Assembly: GCF_019059575.1 (NCBI RefSeq)
Contig: NW_024881785.1
Location: 310,001-374,000 of the forward strand
DNA length: 64,000 nucleotides
Source: Amphibalanus amphitrite
Taxonomy: Eukaryota; Arthropoda; Thecostraca; Balanomorpha; Balanidae
Direction of reading: 5' to 3'
Part shown: positions 41,501 through 53,638 of the stretch, piece by piece
Layout: each line of letters opens with the position of its first letter
How positions within the stretch are numbered: position 1 is the first letter of the stretch
Notes under the pieces: generated by a model
Database searches by the model: none
What the model saw: only the letters and a program-made list of their open reading frames with translations
Told to the model about the DNA's origin: nothing
Made by a program: the position numbers and the translations under genes

Positions 41501-43351
41501 GCTAGAGCTTCGCGGAAAAAAACGAGCGTGTTGCCCGTCACGAGAGGAAGCTTATGATACCCAATTTTAAGGCCCTAGGTCATCGGTTGACCTTCCAGGT
41601 CAGGTCAATGAACCGAAATCGGGAATATCGGGACCTGTTAGAAAGTCGTAAAGTGTGACTGCTAAGGGATTTTCCGGGGTGCTGATCACGAATATCGTGT
41701 TAGTTTTGATCACAGATTGGTTAGGGAAGGTCTCGTAGAGACCTTTCGAATGCCGCCTCGCGGGGCTCGATACGACCATTGGTTCTCGAGATAACAGGGG
41801 GGGGGGGTCGGATCCGACTCACCCCCCCCCCCCCAGGCTGTCATGAGTACGGAAATAGCCCAGGCGGTGCCGGGTTGAGCATCCCAATTCCCAACCATGA
41901 AAATACATAGTCCGTTGAATGTCCGACGACATAAGCCAAGTTTTAGAGCAATTGGCCCAGATATTAAAGGGACTATCCCACCTTTAACATGGGGTTTGAG
42001 TTGAGATAGCCAAGTTTGCGGCGAGGTTCAGAAACCACTATCTATCTAGGTTGCAACCCCCGCGGCCTCTTGGTGTTGAAGAAATTCGTTCCCTTCATTT
42101 GAAAATGGGCCTTGCGCAAGGCCTTATCTTCAACATGGAGCGACCGTTAGTGTGACGTCACCTCGTTTAGTCATTCTGATTTAAATGGGTTTGTTCGTTG
42201 AAAAATCGCTTAAAACTTGGTCTGAACTTTGCTGTGGTGCCTACAGAGTAAAAAGAATCAGCTTTATGACAGTAATGTGGCCTGGGGAAGGAGGTAATTT
42301 TGGGCTGTGACGTCACATATTTGAAAGTTTGTGTTTGGAATATGGGAAGCCTAAGATGTTTAATGAAAAATAAATGCCAGAACCGTGTTCCTGGTCATCC
42401 AATCTATAAAGTCGGGCACAATTTAACTGGTTTTAACAACATTTTAGAAGGTGGGATACTGGGATAGTCCCTTTAATGAAGTAGTGTAAATGACACACTG
42501 TTGCCATGGTGTTTTGATGTGATGGTTGTGCGATACCTTCTTTCAGACCCATAAATACATAGAATTGAGGTATGGAGGAAACGGAAGGGTCTACAGAAGA
42601 TCTAAGACCTAGGCCATTCCCAACCAGGAGCTTCAGCGTACCAATTCCCAAATTTTTAGCTCAGATTTGGCTCACTTTTTTCAGGATCCCTTTTCTCTTT
42701 TTAGATTACCAAAAATAGTAAGTGATTAGTGAAACCGAGAACAATATTGAAAGCTGCTGCTTACCTAACGTTGCATTTCGTTTCGCACTTTGCGCTGATT
42801 AGCGGTTCGCAATTACGGTTTCAACTTTCATCGCTACATTCCATACAGATACGATTACGTCGAAGATATAGAGGACATAGACCAGACATGCATCGGTATC
42901 TATCGATGTCTAGACATATACACAGAATCTTGCATTGGCAGTAGCTCATAGGCGGCGGAGCGGGGGGGGGGGTGCACCGGGGCGCCGTTCCCCCCTTGAT
43001 TTTGCCATTTTAACATTAGCCCTATGAGCGTTGCATGGAAAGAATGGGACCAAAAGTCGGCAGTGCCCTCCCCCCTCCCCCCGCTTAGTTGAAGGTGTTC
43101 CGCCGCCACTGCAGCAGCTCGCACCTTCTGCACCTATGATGAAAATACATTTCTCTTAGTTTATAGCCGACAATTAAAACGTTCCAACCGTGCTAACCAC
43201 TTCTGTCACCTGCCCTTCGACCGTTCACTCGTATCATTATGTAATTAATCGTAATTATTATAAGAAACGTAAATAATCACTTACCCTGGGCGATGAGGAC
43301 GGTCGTCAGAACCATCACTGGCGCCAGCATTAACTGCGCACGGATCGACAT
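32380..43351 (-). CDS. GH18 chitinase, secreted, single-domain (9 coding exons)
   Basis: It hydrolyses beta-1,4 links of chitin outside the cell, for example in cuticle turnover or digestion. Nine exons (43285-43351, 38756-38956, 38380-38480, 38060-38191, 37572-37699, 35789-35921, 35185-35370, 32682-32807, 32380-32532) sum to 1,227 bp, giving 408 residues and a stop with every junction in phase. The signal peptide is [35 protein letters not shown] opens the barrel; [15 protein letters not shown] is the beta-3 motif; [11 protein letters not shown] is the intact catalytic DxxDxDxE motif; [13 protein letters not shown] and the late [14 protein letters not shown] motif follow. There is no Ser/Thr linker or chitin-binding domain, so it resembles short arthropod chitinases. 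Introns carry family A, F, G, D2 and N elements and a mariner-like remnant. The exon 5 donor is weak (GTCAGT), chosen for phase and homology. Confidence 0.93.
32682..32807 (-). CDS. Chitinase exon 8
   Basis: Encodes [20 protein letters not shown] and then [16 protein letters not shown]; the GWDD motif is conserved in GH18. Donor GTAGGC. 42 whole codons. Confidence 0.92.
32880..33852. mobile_element. Mariner/Tc1-like inverted-repeat remnant
   Basis: TACAGGGATGTTCACGAAAA continues for about 30 bp and returns in inverse at 33820-33852, with TA at both edges. 973 bp. The terminus and TA target fit a Tc1/mariner element. Only short broken frames lie inside and no DDE catalytic motif was recognised, so it is degraded or non-autonomous. 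It lies in a chitinase intron. Confidence 0.78.
34170..34672. repeat. GATC-rich degenerate repeat
   Basis: The phrase GGATCTATGATC, often followed by a few bases and GGATC, recurs many times (about 34194, 34238, 34278, 34321, 34512, 34595 and others). Spacing is irregular at roughly 30-45 bp with an interruption at 34360-34505. Because GATC and GGATCC are palindromic, the tract is self-complementary. The element class is unknown. Confidence 0.75.
34673..35184. other. Chitinase intron; nothing recognised
   Basis: Contains a G-run at 34700-34713 and a patch of G/C-runs at 34862-34921 that resembles fragments of other repeats. No gene. Confidence 0.4.
35185..35370 (-). CDS. Chitinase exon 7
   Basis: Encodes [32 protein letters not shown] and [19 protein letters not shown]. 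The GFPLYGRGF motif and paired Cys residues are standard for arthropod GH18. 62 whole codons. Confidence 0.93.
35789..35921 (-). CDS. Chitinase exon 6
   Basis: Encodes [19 protein letters not shown] and then [18 protein letters not shown]. The [10 protein letters not shown] motif holds a conserved Tyr/Asp of the active site. Donor GTATAT. Confidence 0.92.
36084..37282 (+). mobile_element. TTAA element, family A copy 2
   Basis: Left end TTAGCCCTCGCGGGCCCGGG, right end in inverse TTAACCCGGCCGGGCCCGGG. Full-length match to the copy at 6159-7355 with scattered substitutions and small indels, same hairpins and TGACCTTGACC arrays. It lies between chitinase exons 5 and 6. Confidence 0.86.
37572..37699 (-). 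CDS. Chitinase exon 5
   Basis: Encodes [28 protein letters not shown] and [10 protein letters not shown] end it at a GTCAGT donor (37571) because only that gives the phase needed for K-YLDF in the next exon. Stronger-looking donors farther on break the frame. Confidence 0.87.
38060..38191 (-). CDS. Chitinase exon 4 (catalytic motif)
   Basis: Encodes [34 protein letters not shown] and GGAPEDK. The catalytic Glu and both Asp residues of DGLDLDWE are present, so the enzyme should be active. 44 whole codons. Confidence 0.94.
38380..38480 (-). CDS. Chitinase exon 3
   Basis: Encodes [38 protein letters not shown] is the second conserved GH18 motif. Donor GTAAGT. Confidence 0.93.
38756..38956 (-). 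CDS. Chitinase exon 2
   Basis: Encodes [20 protein letters not shown] followed by [17 protein letters not shown] and DLYNNYGEG. Start of the mature enzyme (beta-1 and beta-2 strands). Donor GTGAGC. Confidence 0.93.
39807..40722 (+). mobile_element. TTAA element, family G, inserted in F
   Basis: TTAACCCTCGCCCGCACATG and its inverse GCATGTGCGGGCGAGGGTTAA bound 916 bp with TTAA at both edges, a clean insertion into family F. Hairpins: G-run, TGGTTGCCA, C-run at left; G-run, TGGCAACCA, C-run at right. The interior is rich in TGACCTGACC and AGGTCA. Confidence 0.87.
41408..41716 (+). mobile_element. Truncated family D copy (D2)
   Basis: It begins TTAACCCTCGTCGGTACAGG and follows family D through the hairpin and the AGGTCA array. 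Similarity to D3 stops near 41716, after which family F sequence resumes. The 3' part of D is missing. Confidence 0.7.
41964..42476. mobile_element. TTAA MITE, family N
   Basis: The inverted ends TTAAAGGGACTATCCCA are perfect at both edges and followed by CCTT-type subterminal sequence. 513 bp with TTAA at both sides. Its termini differ from the TTAACCC families and it lacks G/C-run hairpins and AGGTCA arrays. Likely non-autonomous, piggyBac or Kolobok type by target site. Confidence 0.85.
42477..43284. other. First chitinase intron; nothing recognised
   Basis: Contains a patch with a G-run near 42961-42972 and C-runs near 43070-43081, like other degraded repeats. No gene. Confidence 0.4.
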
Positions 43352-43361
43352 ATTGACGAGC
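43285..43361 (-). CDS. Chitinase exon 1 (start codon and signal peptide)
   Basis: The ATG is at 43351-43349. The exon continues upstream to an acceptor (TTTCAG) at 43362, so a non-coding first exon exists farther right. A possible donor CAACAG|GTAGGA lies at about 44552 (minus), with a GC-rich block to about 44830 that could be the 5' UTR exon and promoter. Confidence 0.88.
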
Positions 43362-43737
43362 CTGAAATGAACGTTCATTAGCAGCCGTGTGATCGTGCTC
43401 TGCATGTAAGTTATTGTTTTAGCGGCCGGTGCGCACTGCGCAGATACCCAAGTCTGACGTAATTATCCTTACTTAGGCATAGCAGGATTCATGTAGGGTG
43501 TATAGAGATTTACTCGGGATATGGTATAGGTATGGCAAAGGCAAATGATACTGAATCTCGAAACGTCCGTCGCCCCTCATACCTAACTCAAAACAAAATA
43601 CGTAATGGTTGATCACATAGGCTGGTATTCACGAATCGCACTTCCAGAAAGGGGCCATATTTTTATTTGTACAATTATAGATAGACTAGCATTCGCTTCC
43701 TTCAAGTAATAACCAGTATAACGCCTTTTGGGGCGAC

Positions 43738-44402
43738 TAACGGAGCGAGCGAGAGGGTGAGCCTTGCACGTGCGAAATTTCGAGGGGGTACCTCTAGCTG
43801 ACTTGTGCACGGCACTCTACTAACCGGTCTCTAGCGATATGCCAAATTTGAGCACAATCGGCCCAGCCGTTCTTGAGATCTGGAAGCGGCACCCTGCACG
43901 TGCGCACGTGCAAAATGGGTCCCAACTGACTTGTGCACGGCACCCTACTAACCGGTCCCTAACCATGTACCAAATTTGAGCGCCATCGGTCCAGCCGTTC
44001 TCGAGATCTGGAATCGACCCCTGCACGTGCGCACGTGCAGCAGCACCCCAACTCTGGCACATGGATATGCATTGTCTAGTGGGTGCCTACCTGCATGCCA
44101 ACTTTCAGCGCAATCGGCCAAGTAGTTACCGAGATATTGCAACAATTACAAAAGTGACACCTCTTCGTTTTGCACGTGGCACGTGCATAAGGGGTCACCC
44201 GCATGCATCGGGAATAGTCCAATACTTGGTAGAAGGAATGAAGCTACCCTACAAAAATTACCGCGTGTAAATCGGTCAAGTGGTTGCTGAGATATAAGCG
44301 TCGCAAAAGCGTGACCACGGCCGGCCGGCCGGCCGGCCGCTCATACTCAGAAATTTCCGTTAATCTAAGGAAAGACTACGCTCGCTTCGCTCGCTCCGTA
44401 AT
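43738..44402. mobile_element. Inverted-repeat element Q with CACGTG motifs
   Basis: TAACGGAGCGAGCGAG at the left returns in inverse at the right (CTCGCTTCGCTCGCTCCGTAA). Inside, a unit of about 120 bp is repeated with changes: ACTAACCGGTC, CCAAATTTGAGC, CAGCCGTTCT, GAGATCTGGAA and GCACGTGCGCACGTGCA. A perfect GGCC palindrome tract (CGGCCGGCCGGCCGGCCGGC) lies near 44320-44340. No transposase. Confidence 0.7.
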
Positions 44403-44552
44403 AAGATCGCTGTTAGTATTTAAGTATATATCGAGCCAGGAGAAGTCAAATTAACTGCTTAAATTTCTTATCAAATTAACAAATTAACAAGTCAACTTAA
44501 CCATTTTACTTAGAAACATATTATATTTCCATGGTCTCACGCCCCTCGCTGG

Positions 44553-44830
44553 TTCTCCTACCTGTTGAGTGTCGGTTGGCTCAATCAGTTCGGAGCGGCT
44601 GAGCCGCTCTGCTGCTGCCCGTGGACTGTCTGACCCTCTGGGACAGACCTCTGCCCACCACCGGTACGCCTCCCCAGCTGATAGTGGTGTGAGCCACCGC
44701 GTGCAGCCGGCCGGACGGTGCACAACCGCACCGCCGGGTCCCTGTGCACCGGGTCTGACCGCCCAGCTCCTTCCTGGTGGCGGCTGTCTGCCGCGCGTCC
44801 CTCCACGAATCAGCCCCGTCCTCTCAGCCC
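44553..44830 (-). other. Possible chitinase 5' UTR exon/promoter region
   Basis: GC-rich block ending in a fair donor CAACAG|GTAGGA on the minus strand, upstream of the chitinase start exon. Suggested only by position and the splice site; transcription start not determined. Confidence 0.3.
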
Positions 44831-44950
44831 CTCCCAGATATGGCATTCAAGTCCACAGAATAGATAGTTGATTTCTGGTCACATAAGCTACGTTTCTATG
44901 ACACGTCTAAATCGATTTAACGATGTTTCATGTGCGTTTTTCTCGCATAG

Positions 44951-45925
44951 AGTAGACCGGGGCAAGTCGCCCCGCCGAGGTAAAACGCCTCACCGATGTT
45001 TCTCGGAACTGGCAAGGTTCTGGGGAAACATCCTCTCTTCTATAAAACGTGCACTATACGATCATTATATGAACAGACTGCAAGTAAATTGTGATGACTC
45101 TTTAGGGAGATATAGCCAAAAATGTGTTTTTGGAGTGATTTTTATGTTTTGTTGTCAGATTATGCATCATGGCGTTCTTTTATCGTCCACATCAGGTTAA
45201 CGACTTTTATGTATTTTGAACAACTATTGTCTAACGCTTATAATGCCGGGTTGGTTCGTGTTAAATTATGTCTTCCTGGAGTACAAGGCGTTGTTCTCTG
45301 ACCGAACTACGTGATGGGGTAAAACGCCCCAGTAGGTCGCGGGGCAAAAAGCCCCATGGGGCGTTTTACCTCATGTGTTGTTCGGACTACCCACTTCCCA
45401 ATGTTCGGTAGCTGGCAAACGGTATGTTTCTATGCATTTATATGTACTTTTCTCAGCAACTGGATGGCAAAGGAAGTATTTTGTTAACATTTGCATTGCA
45501 ATAATTTATTATTTGGCCTTATGAGGCAGGTGAAAAACCTGCTCATACAATAGTGTCGTAGCTGAACACCTGATAGGATGGAAGGTGCTAACGTCAGTGC
45601 CATGCCTCCCAAGGTCTAACGGACCTTTCATATAAGATTTAGTCAACTAGCATGTTTAATCTTTAATCTAGAGTATGGGGCTTCTTGCCCCAGGCCGTGG
45701 GGCGTTTTGCCCTGGGGTTGGGGCAAAACGCCCTATTCGCAGTTGCTTCACAAACCACTTCCTAGCTGGGAGTCCGATCATAAGTGAATGAATTTGAGGG
45801 GTGGAATTTAAAGTAAAATGTCCAAAGAACGCATTGAGCACAAATTTGGCCTTCCAGGTTATGTGGGACAAAAGTTATGTAGCAAAATAAATTATCTGGG
45901 GCGTCTTGCCCCAGGCTACCCTACT
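44951..45925. mobile_element. Inverted-repeat element P, related to O
   Basis: The left end GTAGACCGGGGCAAGTCGCC and the right end, in inverse GTAGGGTAGCCTGGGGCAAG, share GGGGCAAG.CGCCCC. Internal copies of GGGGCGTTTTGCCC and GGGGCAAAACGCCC lie near 45313-45371 and 45676-45732, alternating in orientation. 975 bp, no coding capacity. The layout parallels element O. Confidence 0.7.
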
Positions 45926-46663
45926 ATTCAACTTATGCAAAAATGAGCATACATATAATTTTAGCGAACACTGAAACCTATATATTCAATTTTAAATGAT
46001 GTCTATTAAATGATGTAGATGGATGGGGCAGATCCATTTTATCAAATCGGCTCAACTTGTACATACCATGGAAACGTAGTGATAGTCTATCGTTTATCAG
46101 TGAGCCATTGCAGCATTCAAAGGAGCCGGTTGAACGTATTTATATGTCCACGAAACAGACACTCTAAAACAACTATTGCTGATTTTCAGTTAGTTTTCAT
46201 CACCGGACATGTTTACCGAAAAACGCATATGCCAAATTACACTATGCAACAAAAAATGAAACATTTTCTGTTCCTGGAAAGCGACCGAGTTTTTCTTATT
46301 CATTGGGTCCTATTATAACCAAAATGGGCATTAGTTTTGATCCTAACCCGCGCACCGACGGGGGTCTGCGCCAACTTCGCACCGACGCGACGGGGGGGGG
46401 GCGGATGACCGCCCCCCCCCCTGAGATCTCGAGAACGAAGCAAGATAGCGACAAGCGGTAAACGGCATCGGATGCGCACGGCCAAGATCTACAATTTTTA
46501 CTAAGGTCATTTTCAGGTCAGGTCAAAGATGACGTCACAGGGGTCGAAAAAGTCAAAATGGCGGCGCTAGATATGGAGAGTTTTTCTCGAATAACTTTCG
46601 AATTAGTCAAGATAGGAACAAACTAAGGGCATCATCGTGATCCTCTCGTCAATCCGCATCGAA

Positions 46664-46859
<196 letters not shown>

Positions 46860-46886
46860 GAATAGTTCGGAAGCAGGTTCTCTTTT

Positions 46887-49146
<2,260 letters not shown>

Positions 49147-49176
49147 GTATTCGTGAAAAACTGCTTCCCAACTTCA

Positions 49177-49179
<3 letters not shown>

Positions 49180-49211
<32 letters not shown>
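49180..49211. repeat. (TA)n microsatellite
   Basis: Short TA run joining the Penelope-like unit to the resumed family E sequence (GTTGACCTCGAAAGG). Confidence 0.95.
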
Positions 49212-49215
<4 letters not shown>

Positions 49216-50849
49216 ACCTCGAAAGGTCAAGGTCAAAGGTTGACCTCAGGTCACGTGACCTCGAGGTCATCATGTATATCATTCGATGCGTCTTGACGAG
49301 CTGAACACAATGAGACCATCCACGCGTCTGTATCTTGTTCCTGTACGGAGTTATTGGCCAAAAACCTTTGGTGACCTTTGATGACGTCACATGACCTCAC
49401 AGCTGCCCAACAGCAAAACAGACCTCAAGGTAGTGAAGGTTGATCGTGCATGAAGTCATGTATGGTATATGGGGCCATTCCGACCCGTTTTAGTGGTAAA
49501 AACAGGGAGTTGATTTTTCCCCCATTGACTTATAATGGGGAGGTCGCGAAATTGACCTGACCTTAGGTCACCGATATCAAAATTCCGAGATATACAAATT
49601 GTAGCTACTAATGACCTAATAATATCCTGCGACTTTCAAAGGCCTCCGACATTTACTGTAGCTCTGGCACGGTGACAAAGTTGCAAAAAAGTGACTTGAG
49701 GTTGGGTCATTAAAGTGACCTGGTGACCGGAGCTTAAGGGTGCGTTTCACGCGTAACGCTATGAGAAACGTTTTTCGTAAATATCTAGAGCATCGTTGCT
49801 TCGATTGCCTTCGTTTTTGGATATGTTATGAAGGACGTTAACCTCGTCATCACAGAGTGGTTACCGTTGTTCTGCAATCCACATATACTGAGCAATTTAG
49901 ACAAACATATTGCAAAATCAAAATTTCAAACGAATAGAACTCAATAACGGATTGTCGTACGACTGTGATGTTTGCAGTTTTTGACTGACGAAGTCAAGGA
50001 AAACATTTCCTAGCAAGCCTTTTTTCAAATTTTGTACTATGTTTTGCATAATACAATTTTCATTTTGCAGTGCATTGCATGAAAGCCATGACAAAAAATT
50101 CAAAAATGTGGCTGCTAGGAATCATAAAGACATCGATTCTCTACACAATCCTGTAGAGTTAATTATCATTGCATGCATTACTATGCAGTTCTATTCATTT
50201 GAAAGTCATTGCACAGCTAGTTCATAAAATCGCCGAGAGATGTCTCTGGCTGTGTGGCCCGCGCGTTTCGACGGTCCCCTCCGCCCGTCACTCAGCGGCG
50301 TTTGTTGACACAGTGTCACACCCATTAGTTACGGCGCTCCGCTGGCGTTCGGCCACCGTCGAGGTGCTCTGAACCCTCCCTGCTAAGTTTCACTGTGACC
50401 AGACGGGTCGGAGACTCATCCCACGATCTATCCATGAGCGGCGCCCAGCCAGGCGTCTCCTATCGCGCGCCTCTCACTCTTGATCGGGAGTACGCCGGGA
50501 AGAGCTTGTGAGAAACTTGTGAGAAACACAATTTTGAAAGATGTCACAAGTTTGTGTGAGTGGTATTACGAACAGCGAACAGGTATATTTTGACAATAGG
50601 TATTTGACCTGACCTGGGCAGTCCGTAGCCCGTATTTGACCTGACCTGGGCAGTCCGTACTGAACATAAATAATGAAAATAACCAGCATGAGCAATGCCT
50701 ACAAATTCCATGGAGACATGGACCCTGAGTGACGTGAGACCACATATCAGTTCGACTGTTATGTCAAAACCCTCGCCCTGGCAGAGTATTTTTCATACCC
50801 CTCCCCCGGCGTTTCGAAATTAAGCGTCGTAGCTCGCTGTATTGACGTA

Positions 50850-53190
50850 GGCAGACACTCCACATACACTGTGGCTATTCCGTGTCTAAAGTCATTGCGA
50901 GTAAAAAAAAAAAAACATACGTCAGGGTAAAAGACAATAAAAAGTCAAATCACACACCTATACATATACCAGACACTCGCCACGCACACAGACGCACACG
51001 CTCCATATGCAACCACACTTCCGTCAATCACAGCCACTCGTCAGTCCATCAGAAGAACGCCTTCACTGCTCTCTTGAAACTGCCGGGATCGAGGTCTAAA
51101 AGGGCAGTCCGCTTAAAGCGCGGTCGCTTGGTATGAAAAGGCACGCTGCCCAGCCGCAGTGCGTGTAACCGGTGGCCGTAGGCGGCGGTCGTTCCGGGTG
51201 GTGCGGTCACCACTGGCCCGCGACCCCGCGTTCGTGGTGAACAGCGAGGCGAGGACGGTCGGCTCACCGCGCGCAATGGCACCGCGCGCGACGGTCACCG
51301 CTGCGACCCGGTACATGTCAGAGGCCGATGTGAGGTGCAGGTCATCCCGCGCGCGAGACACGTGGTCGTACTTTTTGAGGCCGGTAATAACTCTTGTAGC
51401 GAAGTTAATAATTTTGAGAAGTCTGGTACAGTTGTCGGCAGAACAGTTTCCGTAAACGGATATGCAGTATCTCACGCGCGAGATGACCAACCCCTCAACA
51501 ATAGTTTTCAGTGCGTGCTGCGGGAGGAAATGCCTCAAGTGGCGGAGACCGATCAGGAGGCCGGTACAGTGGCGAACCACGTCACTGACGTGTGCGTCCC
51601 AACTCAAGTGACGGTCAAATAGCACGCCTAGGTTTTTAACTGTCCGGCTCTCCTGGACGGTCCCGCCACCGACACGTACGCTGACAGGGGGGAGGTTACG
51701 GGTGTTCTGACGGGTGCCGAGGAGGAGGATTTCAGTTTTGGATGCGTTGAGTTTTAAACCATGGGCATGGAACCAAGCAGACAAAGCGGAAAGGGTAGAT
51801 TCCATGCGTTGGATGAGGTCAGGAAGATTGGCTTTGACATCGGACATCAGGATTTGGGTGTCGTCAGCGTACTGGGTCACATGGGCGTCCGGCGCGTGTA
51901 GGCTGAGGTCGTTGGAGAAGATGGTGAATAGGAGAGGACCAAGGACGGATCCCTGGAACACTCCCGTGGTGATAGGAAGGGGATTCGAGACCACTCTGGT
52001 GCCGGAAGGAGAGGAGATAGAGACTGACTGGGTGTGACCATGGAGGTACGAAGAAAACCAGGATGTATCAATGTTATATTGCTGGAGTTTGTTAAGGAGC
52101 CGAGAGTGCGGAATGGCGTCAAAACATTTGCTAAGATCCAAGAGGCATAGGAGGGATAGGTGACTGCGGTCCATGTTGGAAAAAATGCTGTTAGTAACAG
52201 ATAGCAGAGCGGTCTCGGTTGAATGGTGGGGGCGGAAGCCGTGTTGGGATGAGGATAGGAGGTGATTGTCGGACATGTAGGCATACAGCTGACGCTGCAC
52301 CACACGTTCGACAATCTTGGCTATGACAGGAACTATGGATATAGGGCGGTAATTGGAGGGTAATGACGGGTCACCGGACTTGAAAATAGGATGCACCAGG
52401 GAGTGTTTCCATGAATCAGGGATGTCGCATCTGGTAAGACATGAGTTAATGATGTGGAGAAGGACGGGGCTGATGGCGTCAAAACATAGGATTAGGATCC
52501 GGATACAAATTCCGTCAGGCCCACACACACCGGAACGCTTCATGGAGAACATTACCTCCCGCAGGCCGGCCAGCGTAGTGCCGCGCACGCGGAAGCCGCA
52601 GGCGCCCACACGCGGGAGGCGACACGGGACCGCGGGCGGGGGCCCAAGGCTGGCCAGCTCATCAGCGATTCGAGAACCGACACCAACAAAGTACGCGTTT
52701 ATCTCGTCAGGTGTAGCGGCAGGAATACAGGGGGCACTGCTACGCTTTCCGGCGATAATTGGGCGGATCACACGGTACAGTGAGCTGCTGCCATGCTCAC
52801 GGAGCTTAGCCTCAATGTCCGCCCTACAGTCACGCCGGATCGCCGACCTGACCCTCCTATCTAGTTCGCGAAAGGTCGGCGATCTCCCCTCGCGGCGCAG
52901 CACACCCCTCCGCTGTGACATGAGATTAAGAGTCGCCGCGGTGACAGCCGGCGCAGTGGGGTTCCGGATGGTAGCGACTCTAGTCGGGGCATGCCTATCT
53001 AAAACAGATAAGAAGCGATCCGTAAAATAAGACCACATAAAAGAAACCGGACGACTGCTAAAAACGCATGACCAGTCTACATTGTACAAATCACTAAACA
53101 ATGCATCACGCTGAATACGTTTGAGCGGCCTCAAACGCAATCGGGACGGTTTTCTAACACGTTTCGGTAAAGATAAAAGCAAGCGGACAA
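50850..53190 (-). mobile_element. 5'-truncated non-LTR retrotransposon (LINE)
   Basis: Boundaries are inferred from the family L copy that it splits. Only the second ORF from the linker after the endonuclease onward is present; the endonuclease and ORF1 are missing, as expected for incomplete reverse transcription. About 260 bp of 3' UTR lies between 50850 and 51113. No clear poly-A tail at the 3' end. Confidence 0.75.
51113..53182 (-). CDS. LINE reverse transcriptase (5'-truncated ORF2)
   Basis: This protein would copy LINE RNA at the nicked target. The 689-codon frame is open throughout. Reverse transcriptase motifs in order: GVCGPDGICIRILI; SLVHPIFKSGDPSLPSNYRP with ISIV; QHGFRPHHSTETALL; LLDLSKCFDAIPHSRLL; TGVFQGSVLGPLLF; catalytic QYADDTQILM; LKLNASKTEILLLG; LGVLFDRHLSWDAHV. 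The pattern fits the jockey/CR1 group of LINEs; the clade is not settled. The start is not a true start: the frame begins in the region after the missing endonuclease. The copy cannot move by itself. The intact frame suggests a young insertion. Confidence 0.9.
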   Translation of the reverse strand: MLLSLPKRVRKPSRLRLRPLKRIQRDALFSDLYNVDWSCVFSSRPVSFMWSYFTDRFLSVLDRHAPTRVATIRNPTAPAVTAATLNLMSQRRGVLRREGRSPTFRELDRRVRSAIRRDCRADIEAKLREHGSSSLYRVIRPIIAGKRSSAPCIPAATPDEINAYFVGVGSRIADELASLGPPPAVPCRLPRVGACGFRVRGTTLAGLREVMFSMKRSGVCGPDGICIRILILCFDAISPVLLHIINSCLTRCDIPDSWKHSLVHPIFKSGDPSLPSNYRPISIVPVIAKIVERVVQRQLYAYMSDNHLLSSSQHGFRPHHSTETALLSVTNSIFSNMDRSHLSLLCLLDLSKCFDAIPHSRLLNKLQQYNIDTSWFSSYLHGHTQSVSISSPSGTRVVSNPLPITTGVFQGSVLGPLLFTIFSNDLSLHAPDAHVTQYADDTQILMSDVKANLPDLIQRMESTLSALSAWFHAHGLKLNASKTEILLLGTRQNTRNLPPVSVRVGGGTVQESRTVKNLGVLFDRHLSWDAHVSDVVRHCTGLLIGLRHLRHFLPQHALKTIVEGLVISRVRYCISVYGNCSADNCTRLLKIINFATRVITGLKKYDHVSRARDDLHLTSASDMYRVAAVTVARGAIARGEPTVLASLFTTNAGSRASGDRTTRNDRRLRPPVTRTAAGQRAFSYQATAL

Positions 53191-53638
53191 GCGGAAGCGC
53201 TTCGCAACAAAGAGCAGTCGATTGCTCTCAACGAGTACCTACTCGCGATTGGTGGTACATTTTTTACCCTAATTTAATATTTAACCCAGTTATGGCAGGT
53301 CAAAGGTCAAATTTCGGGGAAAGCTGCAATTATCCAAATTACTTAGCCAATATTGGCGAATTTATGAACGATAGCGACATGAAACCTTCCCTTCATGACC
53401 GTGTTTCTCAACGAATTAGCAACAAAATGATGTATAGTTGATTGAATTTCAGTCAAAATAGCGTCTCTAGAGATAGTTTTTCACGTATCACTTTTGAAGT
53501 AATAAAGCTAGGCAAAAACTGCATAATAGCAATTAGCATCATCGTAGTCCTCTCTCGTAATTTCGCCTCGTAGCATATATGTGTTGACTTTGAAAGGTCA
53601 TGGTCAAAGATTTTAGATTGACCTCGGATCACATAACC

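Larger units (their letters stand above)
39466..41878 (+). mobile_element. TTAA element, family F, carrying nested G and D2
   Basis: The left end TTAACCCGCGACCGCCTGGG matches in inverse the right end TCAACCCGGCACCGCCTGGG. Left hairpin: G-run, TCGGATCCGA palindrome, C-run; the right hairpin has the same TCGGATCCGA core. Two other elements lie inside (39807-40722 and 41408-41716), so the original was about 1.2 kb. It lies in the first chitinase intron. Confidence 0.75.
50766..53638 (+). mobile_element. Family L-like copy, split by a LINE
   Basis: 50766-50850 (AAAACCCTCGCCCTGGCAGAG, then GGCGTTTCGAAATTAAGCGTCGTAG) matches the start of element L (56526 on). 53190-53440 matches the following part of L (GATTGCTCTC, CTCGCGATTGGTGGTA, CAAAGGTCAAATTT). 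The LINE sits between the two halves. The right end is lost or covered by element J. Confidence 0.65.
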
